From: Botryococcus braunii
Lineage: Eukaryota > Chlorophyta > Trebouxiophyceae
Direction of reading: 5' to 3'
NCBI GenBank assembly: GCA_002005505.1
Contig: KV908554.1
Span: 114,486 to 178,485, forward strand
DNA length: 64,000 bases
The position numbers and the translations under genes are program-made. The notes under the pieces are model-generated. The model was not told where the DNA came from. It made no database searches and saw only the letters and a program-made list of their open reading frames with translations. Positions 41,613 to 50,702 of the stretch are shown piece after piece (positions within the stretch are counted from its first letter, which is position 1; each line of letters begins with the position of its first letter).

Positions 41613-42159
41613 TCAGTCGTCGCTCCTTTCTGACAGTCTGGAGTCTCCGTCCTCACTGTCGTCCTCTGTGACCCATTTGTCCACGTGAAATTCGCCCTCG
41701 CCGTAGAGGATTAGACGATCAATGAAGTCGTCTTCCAGGCTGCTCAAAGCTAGCTCAATCGCTGCGTAGGCGGCTTTCTCTGTCCAATAAGCTTCGTGCG
41801 ATGGACCTCCCGTTTGCTGTAAGCACCTCTCAAAAATTGCTCGTGTCAGATATCCTGACACGAGCAATTTTTGAGAGGTGCTTACAGCAAACGTTGATGA
41901 ATGAGATTTCCCAAACAGTGAATTTATAAGCTGGATATATCGGAAAACGCTCTCGGAACCACTGAGGGGGTGTGAGTGCTCCCCGTCCGTGAGCTTCGTG
42001 GACGAAGTCCTTCACCAGGAATGCTCGTTCTTCTATCGTCCGTGGTCCTTTCTCTCCTCCTGCCTTTCTTCGCTCGTTATATGTTGGAGGAGGAGGTGGA
42101 GGTGGAGGAGGTCTACTTCCGCCCGTGCTCATACGTCCGGTTGGTCTCTTTCGCGCCAT
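41613..42159 (-). pseudogene. Extra reading frame in the Copia-C leader, broken by a fold-back duplication
   Basis: Between primer site and gag, the minus strand carries an additional frame starting at 42157-42159. It encodes a basic N-terminus, a run of nine prolines, and a globular-looking segment (EERAFLVKDFVHEAHGRG, PPQWFRERFPIYPAYKF). It breaks at the perfect 39-bp hairpin (41811-41893). Beyond the hairpin, another frame continues as a mixed-charge segment (LTRAIFERCLQQTGG, ELALSSLEDDFIDRLI) with an acidic tail, ending at 41613. The two parts probably formed one protein of about 170 residues. I do not recognise the family. Copia-A has no such frame. It might be a captured gene, an extra gag-like protein, or chance. 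Confidence 0.45.
41811..41893. repeat. Perfect 39-bp inverted repeat with 5-nt loop
   Basis: Left arm 41811-41849 and right arm 41855-41893 are exact reverse complements around the loop ATATC. The left arm fits the downstream half of the leader frame and the right arm is the duplicated one. It looks like a template-switch fold-back copy made during replication or reverse transcription, or a sequencing fold-back. Confidence 0.93.
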
Positions 42160-42208
42160 CGCAGACTACTTTGCCCAAGTCATACATTTTACATGCCTCA
42201 GCAGAAAA

Positions 42209-42225
42209 GTGGTGGGCCCATAACC
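42209..42225 (-). promoter_or_regulatory. Copia-C primer-binding site (initiator tRNA-Met anticodon arm)
   Basis: The plus strand reads GTGGTGGGCCCATAACC, the sense sequence of the anticodon stem-loop region of plant initiator tRNA-Met, so the element's RNA strand is complementary to it over 17 nt. It sits directly next to the LTR end TTCACA, as in Copia-A. Priming by a cleaved half tRNA is inferred by analogy with Drosophila copia and Ty5. Confidence 0.82.
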
Positions 42226-42927
42226 TGTGAACTTCTGAGTTCGGCGTTCCCTGTATGACCCGGCACGAGGGTGTTTAGCCCGGCGACACTCTTGTTGTGT
42301 GTCGAGTAACAAGCAGTGTCGACTGTGAATGAGATGACTTGACTGGCGACAGTGAAGTAGCAAACACCCGAAGTGCTTTTGATGTCCCAATCAAGTCTTA
42401 CAATGCTTATTGCTCTCTCTCATCACTCAGCAATTCAAACTACTCTATCTACGAAGTTACTGATAGTCTGCATTACCGATGTCCGATGAGCTAAGCAGTA
42501 GCACCTTTCTATTACACATTATCTAGACCCCTTCCTAATCCATTGTTCTTGTGCATGTGATGTCCTAACAGCAGTTTACCTGTATGACCCGGCACGAGGG
42601 TGTTTAGCCCGGCGACACTCTTGTTGTGTGTCGAGTAACAAGCAATGTCGACTGTGAATGAGATGACTTGACTGGCGACAGTGAAGTAGCAAACACCCGA
42701 AGTGCTTTTGATGTCCCAATCAAGTGCCTCAACCCTTCGAGCCAGGAGCGTATATCCTTTCGAGCAAACCGTGTCTGATTACTTCATCCTCTCTTATTAA
42801 CGTGCAATTGGTCTAGATTGGTTCTGGCAGAACTCCTAGGTTCTGCCACCTATTACTCATTTTAATAAGTGGTCTCACTGGTAATTGGAGCTGATCTGGC
42901 CACTATTACTCTTCTGAGGGAAAGGCA
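42226..42927 (-). repeat. Copia-C 5' LTR (reverse, about 702 bp; outer end approximate)
   Basis: The inner end is fixed by the primer site. The outer end is put at CA 42926-42927, where gypsy G3 coding sequence resumes. A 146-bp segment is present twice (42251-42396 and 42580-42725, one difference). Read in element orientation, the first copy is followed by GTAAAC and the second by GGAACG, so 42251-42579 is a 329-bp GT...AG-bounded unit, the same design as in Copia-A with different sequence. Confidence 0.75.
42251..42579 (-). promoter_or_regulatory. Intron-like GT...AG unit inside the Copia-C LTR
   Basis: On the minus strand it starts ATACAG|GTAAAC, a good donor match, and ends GGGTCATACAG|GGAAC, with GGCTAAAC as a possible branch site about 25 nt upstream. 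Its length (329 bp) and its position next to the primer site mirror the Copia-A unit (328 bp). Splicing is not shown. Confidence 0.4.
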
Positions 42928-44956
42928 CCAAAATGTTCAGTCACTATTATAACAATTTCACAATCGTCACAGACCACAAAGCCTTGAACTGGTTACTCAC
43001 CACGCGCAACCTTTCAGGGAAATTGGCCCGTTACGCTATCGAGCTGCAAGAATATGACTTCACCATTGTACACCGCTCCGGATCGTTACACGGGAACGTA
43101 GACTCCCTCTCGCGCTTACGACAGACCCCACAGATGGAAATGGACATTGAAGAAGTGCCAGCTCACTGCTGTTTCACTTTGCTACTGGGCAAAGAAAACG
43201 TACCGGCGCCGAATGAAGATGAGGAGCAGCCACCTCGCATAACCGCTCCCTCCTTAGATGGGGAGGCTAACAATATTGCTACACAAGAGGAGAATCGTGT
43301 TGACTTAAGAGACATGCACCAAGTTGCCTTTCGGGACGTCGCCTCCGACTGCCGGAGAGAAAATGCACATGACAGCCCACTGACACTATCACTCAGTACC
43401 TTGCCGCGACTTCGCGAGCCTCTTCCTAGCCCTTTTGCTAGTCCAGAAGTTCAAGGATTGTCCGTCATAGAACGCTACCGCCAACCAGCCCCACTACACG
43501 ATGTGCCATGTCAAGTGTGCATGGGCAGAGATGATGAAGAAACCATGTTGTTGTGTGACCGGTGTGATGCTGGTTACCACATGGATTGCTTGGACCCAGC
43601 ATTTTCAAAATTGCCCCGTGGCCCCTGGCTTTGCCCTATTGCGACGTATTCGAGGATGCCATCCCTACTAGAGACATAGTGGATGATGAAGACGTTTTGG
43701 ATTACCTTGCTGCGGGACGACGACATCAGCCGGGGCGTAGCCGCAAAGAAAACAAAAGAATTGCCCGCCGGTCTCACAATTACTATTTTGCAACGGAGGA
43801 ATTCCCCTTCGATTGGAGGACCCGCACGTGCCAGCTTATGCGAAAGGGCACTAAAGCATTTCCACCCAGAGTTGTACCATGGTATGAAGACCGCCTGGAG
43901 ATAATCAAGGAACTACACGATGAAACAGGACACTATGGAGTTGTACGGACCCAGCACTTGGTAAAGGAGCGTTTCTTTTGGGCTGGTATGTCCAACGATA
44001 TTCGACTGTACGTGCAGCACTGCCCGGGATGCCAGCTTCGTAATATTCAACACACCAAACCCGTAGAATTGAGCCCTATTGCAGTACAAGGAGTTTTTCA
44101 TATGATCGGCTTAGACCTCACTGGTCCATTTAGCCCGCCTGGAGACACAAGGAAGTTGTACATCGCCACCGCAATCGACTACTTAACCAAATGGGTGGAG
44201 GCAAAAGTGATCCCTAACAAGGAAGCTTCCACCACAGCCGCATTCTTCATGGAGGAAATCATTGCCCGCCATGGGTGCCCACAGATCGTAGTAACAGATA
44301 ATGGACAGGAGTGGCAAGGGCCATTTCAAGCACTAATGGAGAAATGTTGTATTGAGGTCCGCAAGACAAGCCCCTACCACCCGCAAGCCAATGGCTTGGT
44401 AGAGCGGTTTCATGGGACCTTGAAGGAGAAATTAGGGCAAGCCGCTTTAGCCAGCCCTACCACATGGGAACAGAAGCTTCCCGAGATCCTTCTGGGGTAT
44501 CGTAACACCCCCCAACAATCTACTGAGTTCAGCCCCTTCCAGATGTTGTATGGAAGAGCGGCTGTGCTTCCAATAGAGACCCGCACCCACGTCAGAGAGC
44601 CTCCAGAAGTTGAAATAGAAATTGGGCAGGCCCGCTTGCCACCGCGACAATGGCGTCATGAAGAAGCTACAGCAAACATCAACCAGGCCCAAGAACGCCA
44701 GAAGCGTACTTACAAGAGGCGTATGCAGCCCACTAAGAAGGAGCAAGACATCGACGACGAGCTCCGAAATCTACAGCCAGGAGATCTCGTGGCTATTAAG
44801 GCAAGAAAGAAGCAAAAGCTGGCCCCACCGTTCTTTGGGCCCTTCACTTTCGTCAAGTATCAAGATGAGAACCACGTAATTATCCAAAATTCATTAGGAG
44901 TCAAATGGAAGGAGACTATATTTTGTATTGGAAAGTACCGGCCTGAACTTTGCTAG
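42928..44956 (+). pseudogene. G3 Ty3/gypsy pol remnant: end of RNase H, PHD finger, integrase; one frameshift
   Basis: The left part was cut off by Copia-C. The first frame (to 43679) holds the RNase H end (FTIVTDHKALNWLL, HGNVDSLSRL), then a linker and a C4HC3 PHD finger (CQVCMGRDDEE, LLCDRCDAGYHMDCL). The last Cys pair is split by a one-base loss near 43636, where WLCP should be followed by a residue and Cys. The second frame carries on through the H2C2 zinc domain (HDETGHYGVVRTQH, CPGCQ), the integrase core (GLDLTGPF, VTDNGQEW, NGLVERFHGTLKE) and a basic C-terminus with GPFTFV, ending at 44956. There is no chromodomain. A PHD finger here is unusual and is shared with G4. Confidence 0.88.
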
Positions 44957-45205
44957 ACACAGCTGTAAGAAGTAGTTAGCTAACCCCGAGCAGAAGGGGA
45001 AGGTCCTGGATGCACATGACGAGGAAGCGACAACCTGGACTACGGAGCTGGATCTGTACTGCAAGGGAGTAGCTAGGAATGTCCTTACTAACCTCACGCA
45101 TGGGAATACCGCTTGCATGAGCGGATTCCCCATAACTCGAAGCAGATTGCCAACAGTCTTACATTGCCTACATCCTTAATAACTTTTAAATATAAAACAT
45201 AAAAC

Positions 45206-46049
45206 ATGCCAGCCATTACTGTTGTCAAATCGAAGGCCACCTCTCCTCGCCACATGAGTTGGTTGCGTAGGGATCGGGTGAAATTGATCGCAGATTTAAA
45301 GGGAAATGAAGACAAAATTATTCGTTTGTTGGATGAGAAGCATGATTTAGAATGTGAAAATAGTGTTCTACTTGATAGTGTTTATGACTCACAGTGTGAT
45401 CTCGCAAGAGAGCGTCGCACTGCGGAACTCCGCAAAAGCGTTTATCAGCGCAACGTACAGCTGGTGGAGGAGAATGATCAACTCAAAGCACAAATGGAGG
45501 AAAACGAAAGAATTTACGAGCAATTCCGGAAGGACGCGGGTAAGCGTGCTCGGGTTGCATGTACATGGTGAATCGTCCGGTGCCACTTAGCCAATTGTGG
45601 ATGGCTATTTTGTTTTGTTTTTAGTAACTAAAACCTAAAATCGAAATGCAGATGACGTGCACGGTCGTATCCGCAATGAGCTGCACATTTACAAGGGCAT
45701 GATGGACGTCCATTGGGCATACAGCTCGTCAATGGCAACTAAAAACCGCGAGGCCATGCAACAAATAATGGCAGAATTTCAAACTGCTATAGATGAGGCT
45801 ATTTTCAACAACCCTCAATCACCCCTTTCGGCCCGGTTCTGGTCAGTCACTCCCCCCACACCTGTGGTGCTCGGCCCCACACATTCTTCTCCTCGGGACC
45901 CTCGCCTGAGGGCATCCAGCCCGGCTTACAGCCCCACTGTTGCAATTGTTCCATATTCCTCGTCAGAAAGTGCACAAGGCGATTCAGAGATTGAGGAAGG
46001 GGAGGTTAGCATTGGGAACCATGCCTATCCAATCAAGGGAGACGAGTGA
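45206..46049 (+). CDS. G3 3' gene, probably two exons, coiled-coil protein of about 243 aa
   Basis: The gene lies between the integrase stop and the polypurine tract. Exon 1 (45206-45539) starts MPAITVVKSKATSPRHMSW and is rich in Leu/Glu/Lys heptads (IIRLLDEKHDLECEN, VQLVEENDQLKAQMEENE), a likely coiled coil. A GTAAGC donor at 45540 and AAATGCAG acceptor ending at 45651 define a 112-bp intron that joins the frames cleanly. Exon 2 (45652-46049) continues with RIRNELHIYKGMMDVH and ends in a Ser/Pro-rich acidic tail (SEIEEGEVSIG-like). The 249 bp before it (44957-45205) hold no gene. I do not recognise the family. An extra 3' frame in this place recalls the envelope-like or accessory genes of some gypsy elements. 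Splicing is inferred. Confidence 0.5.
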
Positions 46050-46237
46050 AACTATTGTGAACGCACGCTGTGATTTGTTTTAAATGACTATTAAGAAGGT
46101 ATTTTATCCTTCGCCATACCTTAGCTGCAATTTTGAACATTAAGCAATGGGTGATTTTAAGGATCATGCTAGATGCCAAGATGTGCTACCTGCAAGACAA
46201 TTGTTCAAAAGACGTCCCTAGTCTTTTCCTTCCTTTT

Positions 46238-46251
46238 AGGGGGGGGAAGGG
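46238..46251 (+). promoter_or_regulatory. G3 polypurine tract
   Basis: This is a 14-base purine run (A, eight G, AAGGG, A) followed by CG and TGACATATG. It should be the plus-strand primer of G3 and so marks the LTR start at about 46255. Confidence 0.65.
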
Positions 46252-46254
46252 ACG

Positions 46255-47053
46255 TGACATATGTGACGATATAGCAAGTGCCTGTTATACTAAGTAGGCC
46301 AATATGAATTTCGAACAGAATATGCCCTTTCCGGATCCCCTGGGGACCGGGAAGACTGCTCCCTCGGGTCGGGACTTGCGCGGCTCGAGAGGATTGTGTA
46401 CTGCTTGATAAAACTCTCAACCTTGTGCCCCTCCTAGTCCCAGCCCCGCTCACGTGATGGTCTGCAGTGGGAGTAGAGGGAAAAGTTGCTCTTACACGTT
46501 GTGGGCCCGCTTGAAGGCCAGTTTTAATGTGCAGCAGCTGCTAAACAGTTCCTTGATGTTTCAGGAATCAGCTCGTACTTTCTAGAATAGTGGTGACGTG
46601 TAATGTTTAGCGTCTCTTCATTGTGAACTTCGTGTCTAGAACTTTCTCCATCAGTCTAGAACTCTAGAGATCTCTAGATTTCTTGTACGTGTCAGCCTGT
46701 CCTGCATTTGGAGTGCGTAGCCAATTGTCAGTACCCATCTGGACTCTTCCAGATAGCTCTAGGGTGTTCTGGACCTTTCGGTTTGGAAGGGTCCAGAATC
46801 TTCCAGAATCTCCGCGTAAGTTCGGGGACGACTGTATAAGGGCGTCCAGCCGTCCTCTAAACCACGCTGTGCTAGGAAGTTAGGTGAGGGAAACCTCTGT
46901 CGTGAGTCTTTGTAACCGCACAAGTTTGAATCCCAAAAATTCCTACTAGCCTCGTCCGTGACCACTGCGTTAACGTGCCTGTTTGTCTTTGTCCTTGACT
47001 GTCCTAGTCGTACTTGATCAACTCGACTTAACTTGTCGTATTTGTGAAGCAAC
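46255..47053 (+). repeat. G3 3' LTR (start TGACATATG; right end uncertain)
   Basis: The start is set by the polypurine tract. The partner LTR is outside the window, so the end (near GTGAAGCAACA) is a guess. The region has a promoter layout: several heat-shock-type GAA/TTC arrays between 46570 and 46812, then TATAAG at 46835-46840. No gene is supported inside. Confidence 0.5.
46792..46812 (+). promoter_or_regulatory. Heat-shock-element array in G3 LTR
   Basis: Positions read TCcaGAAtcTTCcaGAAtcTC, alternating GAA and TTC units at 5-bp spacing as heat-shock factor requires. TATAAG lies 22 bp downstream. Additional partial arrays are TTCtaGAA (near 46577) and GAActTTC (near 46641). Function is inferred from the known heat-responsive plant element ONSEN, which carries such sites in its LTR. 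Confidence 0.55.
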
Positions 47054-48228
47054 ACCCCTAAGTATCAGATTTTCAGTATTTTCTTATTAAATAATACCCA
47101 AACCCTGATAGTTTCCGAACGATAACACTGTACATGGTTGAACTTAAGTTCTGATCAGAGATATAAGCGCACGTTATACATAGGGATACAACAATTTGAC
47201 CCGACGTAATACTTTCAATAATTATTCGATCACTATAACATCATTCATAATTCCGTTGACAAGCGCCGCCAGTAATTAACCTGCCCCCTATGGGGTGCAG
47301 GTTTTCCGCAGCCGGGGGGCGGTTGCCTTGGATGCCCGCTGGGGAGGCTGATAATGGGGACGCGGAGGTAAAGCCTCGGCCGCGCAAGAATCTACGCGTT
47401 TCGGTAGGGGAGACAAATAATTTCGGAAATAATTCGGTTGCCAACTGTCTCAGAAATAAGCAGGCCTCAGCTCCGCCGAGATGCGGCGTAGCTCCGGGGT
47501 CCGGAAGCCATCCGTAAGCCCTCTAAATCGCAAATCTAGCGTGGGAAGATGGGAAGGGGCGGCGTGGCAGCCTGAGCGGAGGCTTTTGTACAGCCTTTGT
47601 ACAGCTTTGTATTGCGGTGTATTGCAGGGTGACGCCGCGCTGTCGAAGCGCCGCAGAGGCCAATTCGCGCCACGTGACCCTGCCATGTGCTTGTACTGCT
47701 GCGCTGTCCAGGGGCGCTTCAAGGCGCGTCATACTGCTACCTGATTTATGTGAATCTGTCATGTGCTGTGTTGCTGACAGCTTGGGATGTCGGCAGGCTG
47801 AGGTGCGGACTTGGCAAGGACGCAGGCGTTGAGAAGATTTACAAATTCTTGGGGAAAGCAGTCGCCGTCGCAGCAGCGTAGACTAGTGTTGGGGAGGGGA
47901 ATCAGCGTTAGCAAGGTGGTGGAGCCGCTGGTGTGACGAGTTGACGATGCGAGGTTGCGGTTCCATCAGAACATGACGTGACGAACGACAAACTGGGAAG
48001 TACGTTACGGCTTGGTAAGGAAAAAACTATCGGGATGAGAAGCTGTGTTGTGTCTGTCGCACGTCCGTGCTTTGGCATCCCGAAGTGCCTTTCCCTGCGT
48101 TCGAGCTTCGCCTCCTGCGCCACTTCTGCTACCATCTGAATTTCAGTTTTTTTGTTCTGATGTTAGACACTTGTCGGAAGTAAGCGGTATGCAATACTTG
48201 ATCGCAACGCAAGCAAGTTCAACTGCAG
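47054..48228. other. Unrecognised sequence between G3 and the F repeats
   Basis: The first 200 bp are AT-rich. Positions 47260-47900 are GC- and CpG-rich and carry short overlapping frames on both strands, none with a recognisable motif. I see no LTR ends, RNA gene or convincing gene. Confidence 0.4.
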
Positions 48229-49313
48229 GTCGTAAAGGACTCGGCTCTGTTTAGTCATTTTCGTGATCCATACCATGCTTTTCAATGATGTATATCAGAA
48301 AAACAACAGTTCATTTTGGACTCGCTTTGGATCTATCACCATAAAGCTCGTGCGTCACGAAGTTGACAGAACCGCAGCACAGGTTGGTAGAAGGCGATGT
48401 GCCGACTGTCAATACAGATTTGAATGTAAGTGGGGAGGTCGCAGATGCAGATCCAAGGAGACTGCCTGTTGCCAAAGCACGGCAGAGCTGCAGGTAAAGC
48501 CACGGACAGGTCGGAATGGTGTATGGGGAATATAGGATGCAATGTAAACTCTGGTATAATGACCCAAGTCAACTTGTGAGTTATTAAAGAACATAAACGC
48601 AGCAAGCAACCATTTCAAACCCTCCATCCTCAGAAATACTCAGCTTTTCATACCTGTCATGCATCTGATTAGTGATGATTCCAGATTCCATATCCAAGAT
48701 TACCACGGGATATTCTATGCAGAAGTTGTGGACAAAGTCGAGAGTGATGGTGCAAAAATTGAAATCCAACTGCAGGTCGTAAAGTACTCGGCTCTGTTTA
48801 CTCATTTTGGTGGTCCATACCATGCTTTTCAATGATGTATATCAGCAAAACAACAGTTCATTTTGGACTCGCTTTGGATCTTTCACCAAAAAGCTCAACC
48901 CACGAAGTTGACAGAACCGCAGCACAGGTTGGTAGAAGTCGATGTGACGACTGTCAATAAAGGTCTGAATGTAAGTGCGGAGGTCGCAGATGCAGATCCA
49001 AGGAGACTGCCTGTTGCCAAAGCACTGCAGAGCTGCAGCTAGCCACGGACAGGTTGGAATGGTGTATGGGGAATATAGGATGCAATGTAAACTTTGGTAT
49101 AATGACCCAAGTCAGCTTTTGAGTTGTTAAAGAACATAAACGCAGCAAGCAACCTATGCAATGTAAACTCTGGTATAATGACCCAAGTCAACTTGTGAGT
49201 TGTTAAAGAACATACCATTTCAAACGCTCCATCCTCAGAAATACTCAGCTTGTCATACCTGTCATTCATCTGATCAGCGATGATTCCAGATGCCATATCC
49301 AAGATTACCACGG
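48229..49313 (+). repeat. F repeat, two tandem copies (about 548 bp period)
   Basis: Copy F1 starts near 48229 (GTCGTAAAGGACTCGG) and F2 near 48777 (GTCGTAAAGTACTCGG). F2 contains an extra internal duplication near 49091-49205 and stops where the element starting TGTCATGG begins. The plus strand of F1 encodes a short conserved frame (FYAEVVDKVESDGAKIEIQL ending PYHAFQ and a stop) that is also present at 59911-60042. Related copies F3 and F4 lie at 59911-60540 and 61372-61860. The minus strand also has open frames, so which strand was coding is not certain. Confidence 0.6.
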
Positions 49314-49455
49314 TGTCATGGTTTACCCTGTGACATAATGTGTTTACAATTTACGTGGTCGTAATTACTAACGCCCCACGTGAGCAGTACTGTTGCTCGC
49401 CTATGGATAGCTCGCGTCGTCTGCTGTATCCTTCAGATTTTGATGCCTGGGATAC
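49314..49455 (+). repeat. TGTCATGG repeat, left copy (123 bp identical to 58907-59029)
   Basis: It reads TGTCATGGTTTACCCTGTGACA onward and is identical to 58907-59029 for 123 bp, then drifts apart with only CTGGGATAC shared. It begins exactly where F2 stops, so it is the left end of an insertion. It could be the 5' LTR start of G4, or an unrelated element whose end recurs at 58907. I cannot decide. Confidence 0.6.
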
Positions 49456-50702
49456 TTTTCTAACTTTTTCCTGCATTACCGTGGATACAAACGTTATCTA
49501 TCTGCCTTGAAGCAGCTTTGACTGTGAATGCGCAATAGGAACAGTCTCTTTGTTCATTGTATCCTTTCCTTTCGTTAGGTAGCAGAGGCGGGATTCGTTG
49601 CATCCCTTAGTCGACAAGCCGACAGCCAGCACCAGCGATATACAGGAGGTAAGCCTAGGAAGTGAGAGCCAAGAGAGCCTCACATTTGCCATGGGGAGCC
49701 TGTGATAGCGTAGATCCTGCGTAGGGGACGCCCACCAGGGGAGTGTCACACTTTTGGATAGGTACCTGTGTGCTTGAGTTATTACACTCAAATTTTATAT
49801 ATATTCCCATCAAAGGCCATTATCTCATTTTCCCGTTGATATCGTGAGAGGATCTGCCTGTTTCGGACTCCATCGTGTGTAGATCGTGTTAGGCGCCACG
49901 TTCCAGGAGTGTCTCGAGCTCGAGTTAAGTGTGATAAGGATTTACCATTTACAATACCTACGCATTCATCAGCTGTGGTTGAGTGTTTTCCTTTTGAATT
50001 CCACCTTGTGAGACTCTTCTCGGAGTCTCCGAGGTCTGCTGTCTTCGTCTTGTTGTGCTTCGGCTGAGATATTTGGGTCGCTTTTTGAGTTTGTTGGGCA
50101 TTAGACTGCCATATTCTGAAACCCTGTGTTGCCTTGCGTCATATTTTGAGTCCAGTTATCTCTTCCGGTGTGAGTAAGCTTGCGTGGCCGAGGAAGCTTC
50201 GCGCTCTTTAATTTTACATCTGAACAGTGGCACATAAGTCCTTGAGGTAGAGGTCGATAAAGTGTGTTCTAGTAGGACAGTGAATTATCGTGCAAATCTA
50301 TGTTCATTGTCCGAACGTTCAGGCATGCCGCCTAAGCACTTGATCTCCCGGTTAGGCCGTGTTCCACCTCACATTTTTAACATTTGCTGAAAGCTAGGAG
50401 GATTGATTGACTGGATTGCAGGCAACATAAGGCATAGGAAAGGCAGCTTTGCACCGATAAGTCGAGTACCCGAGTGATCGTCGTTCACGCAGACTGAGGA
50501 TTCGTAAGACAGAACATTGTTACACCTGAGCGTTTTATTTGTAAGAGAACACTTGTCATTGTCACAGGAGGAATCGAGTGTGGTAGAGCTTGATTTGGGG
50601 GGACAACCGAGAAGTCCGGCATCGCCTTAGCGAAGAGTTTCTGAGCCCACCACTGGAACTGTGTTAGCCGTCTATACACGTAGAACACATTGGCGTCGAG
50701 GT
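49456..50702 (+). other. G4 5' region: probable LTR/leader, noncoding
   Basis: There are no credible genes. It contains a TATA-like TTTTATATATATTCC (49793-49807) and an inverted TTGAG...CTCAA just upstream, which may be the G4 promoter. No clear repeat of this part is found downstream of G4, so LTR borders cannot be set. I could not identify a standard primer site. Confidence 0.4.

Noticed and set aside
42251..42725. Direct repeats as a possible CRISPR or satellite array
   Set aside because: There are only two long copies inside an LTR, with a single spacer and no cas-like genes.
47241..47881. Several short frames in the GC-rich stretch after G3
   Set aside because: They overlap on both strands, and no motif, start context or splice structure supports them.
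48336..48605. Minus-strand frames in the F repeats (for example LTWVIIPEFTLHPIFPIH)
   Set aside because: They recur in every copy but overlap plus-strand frames and have no known motif. I could not show that they are coding, so I treat the region as a repeat.
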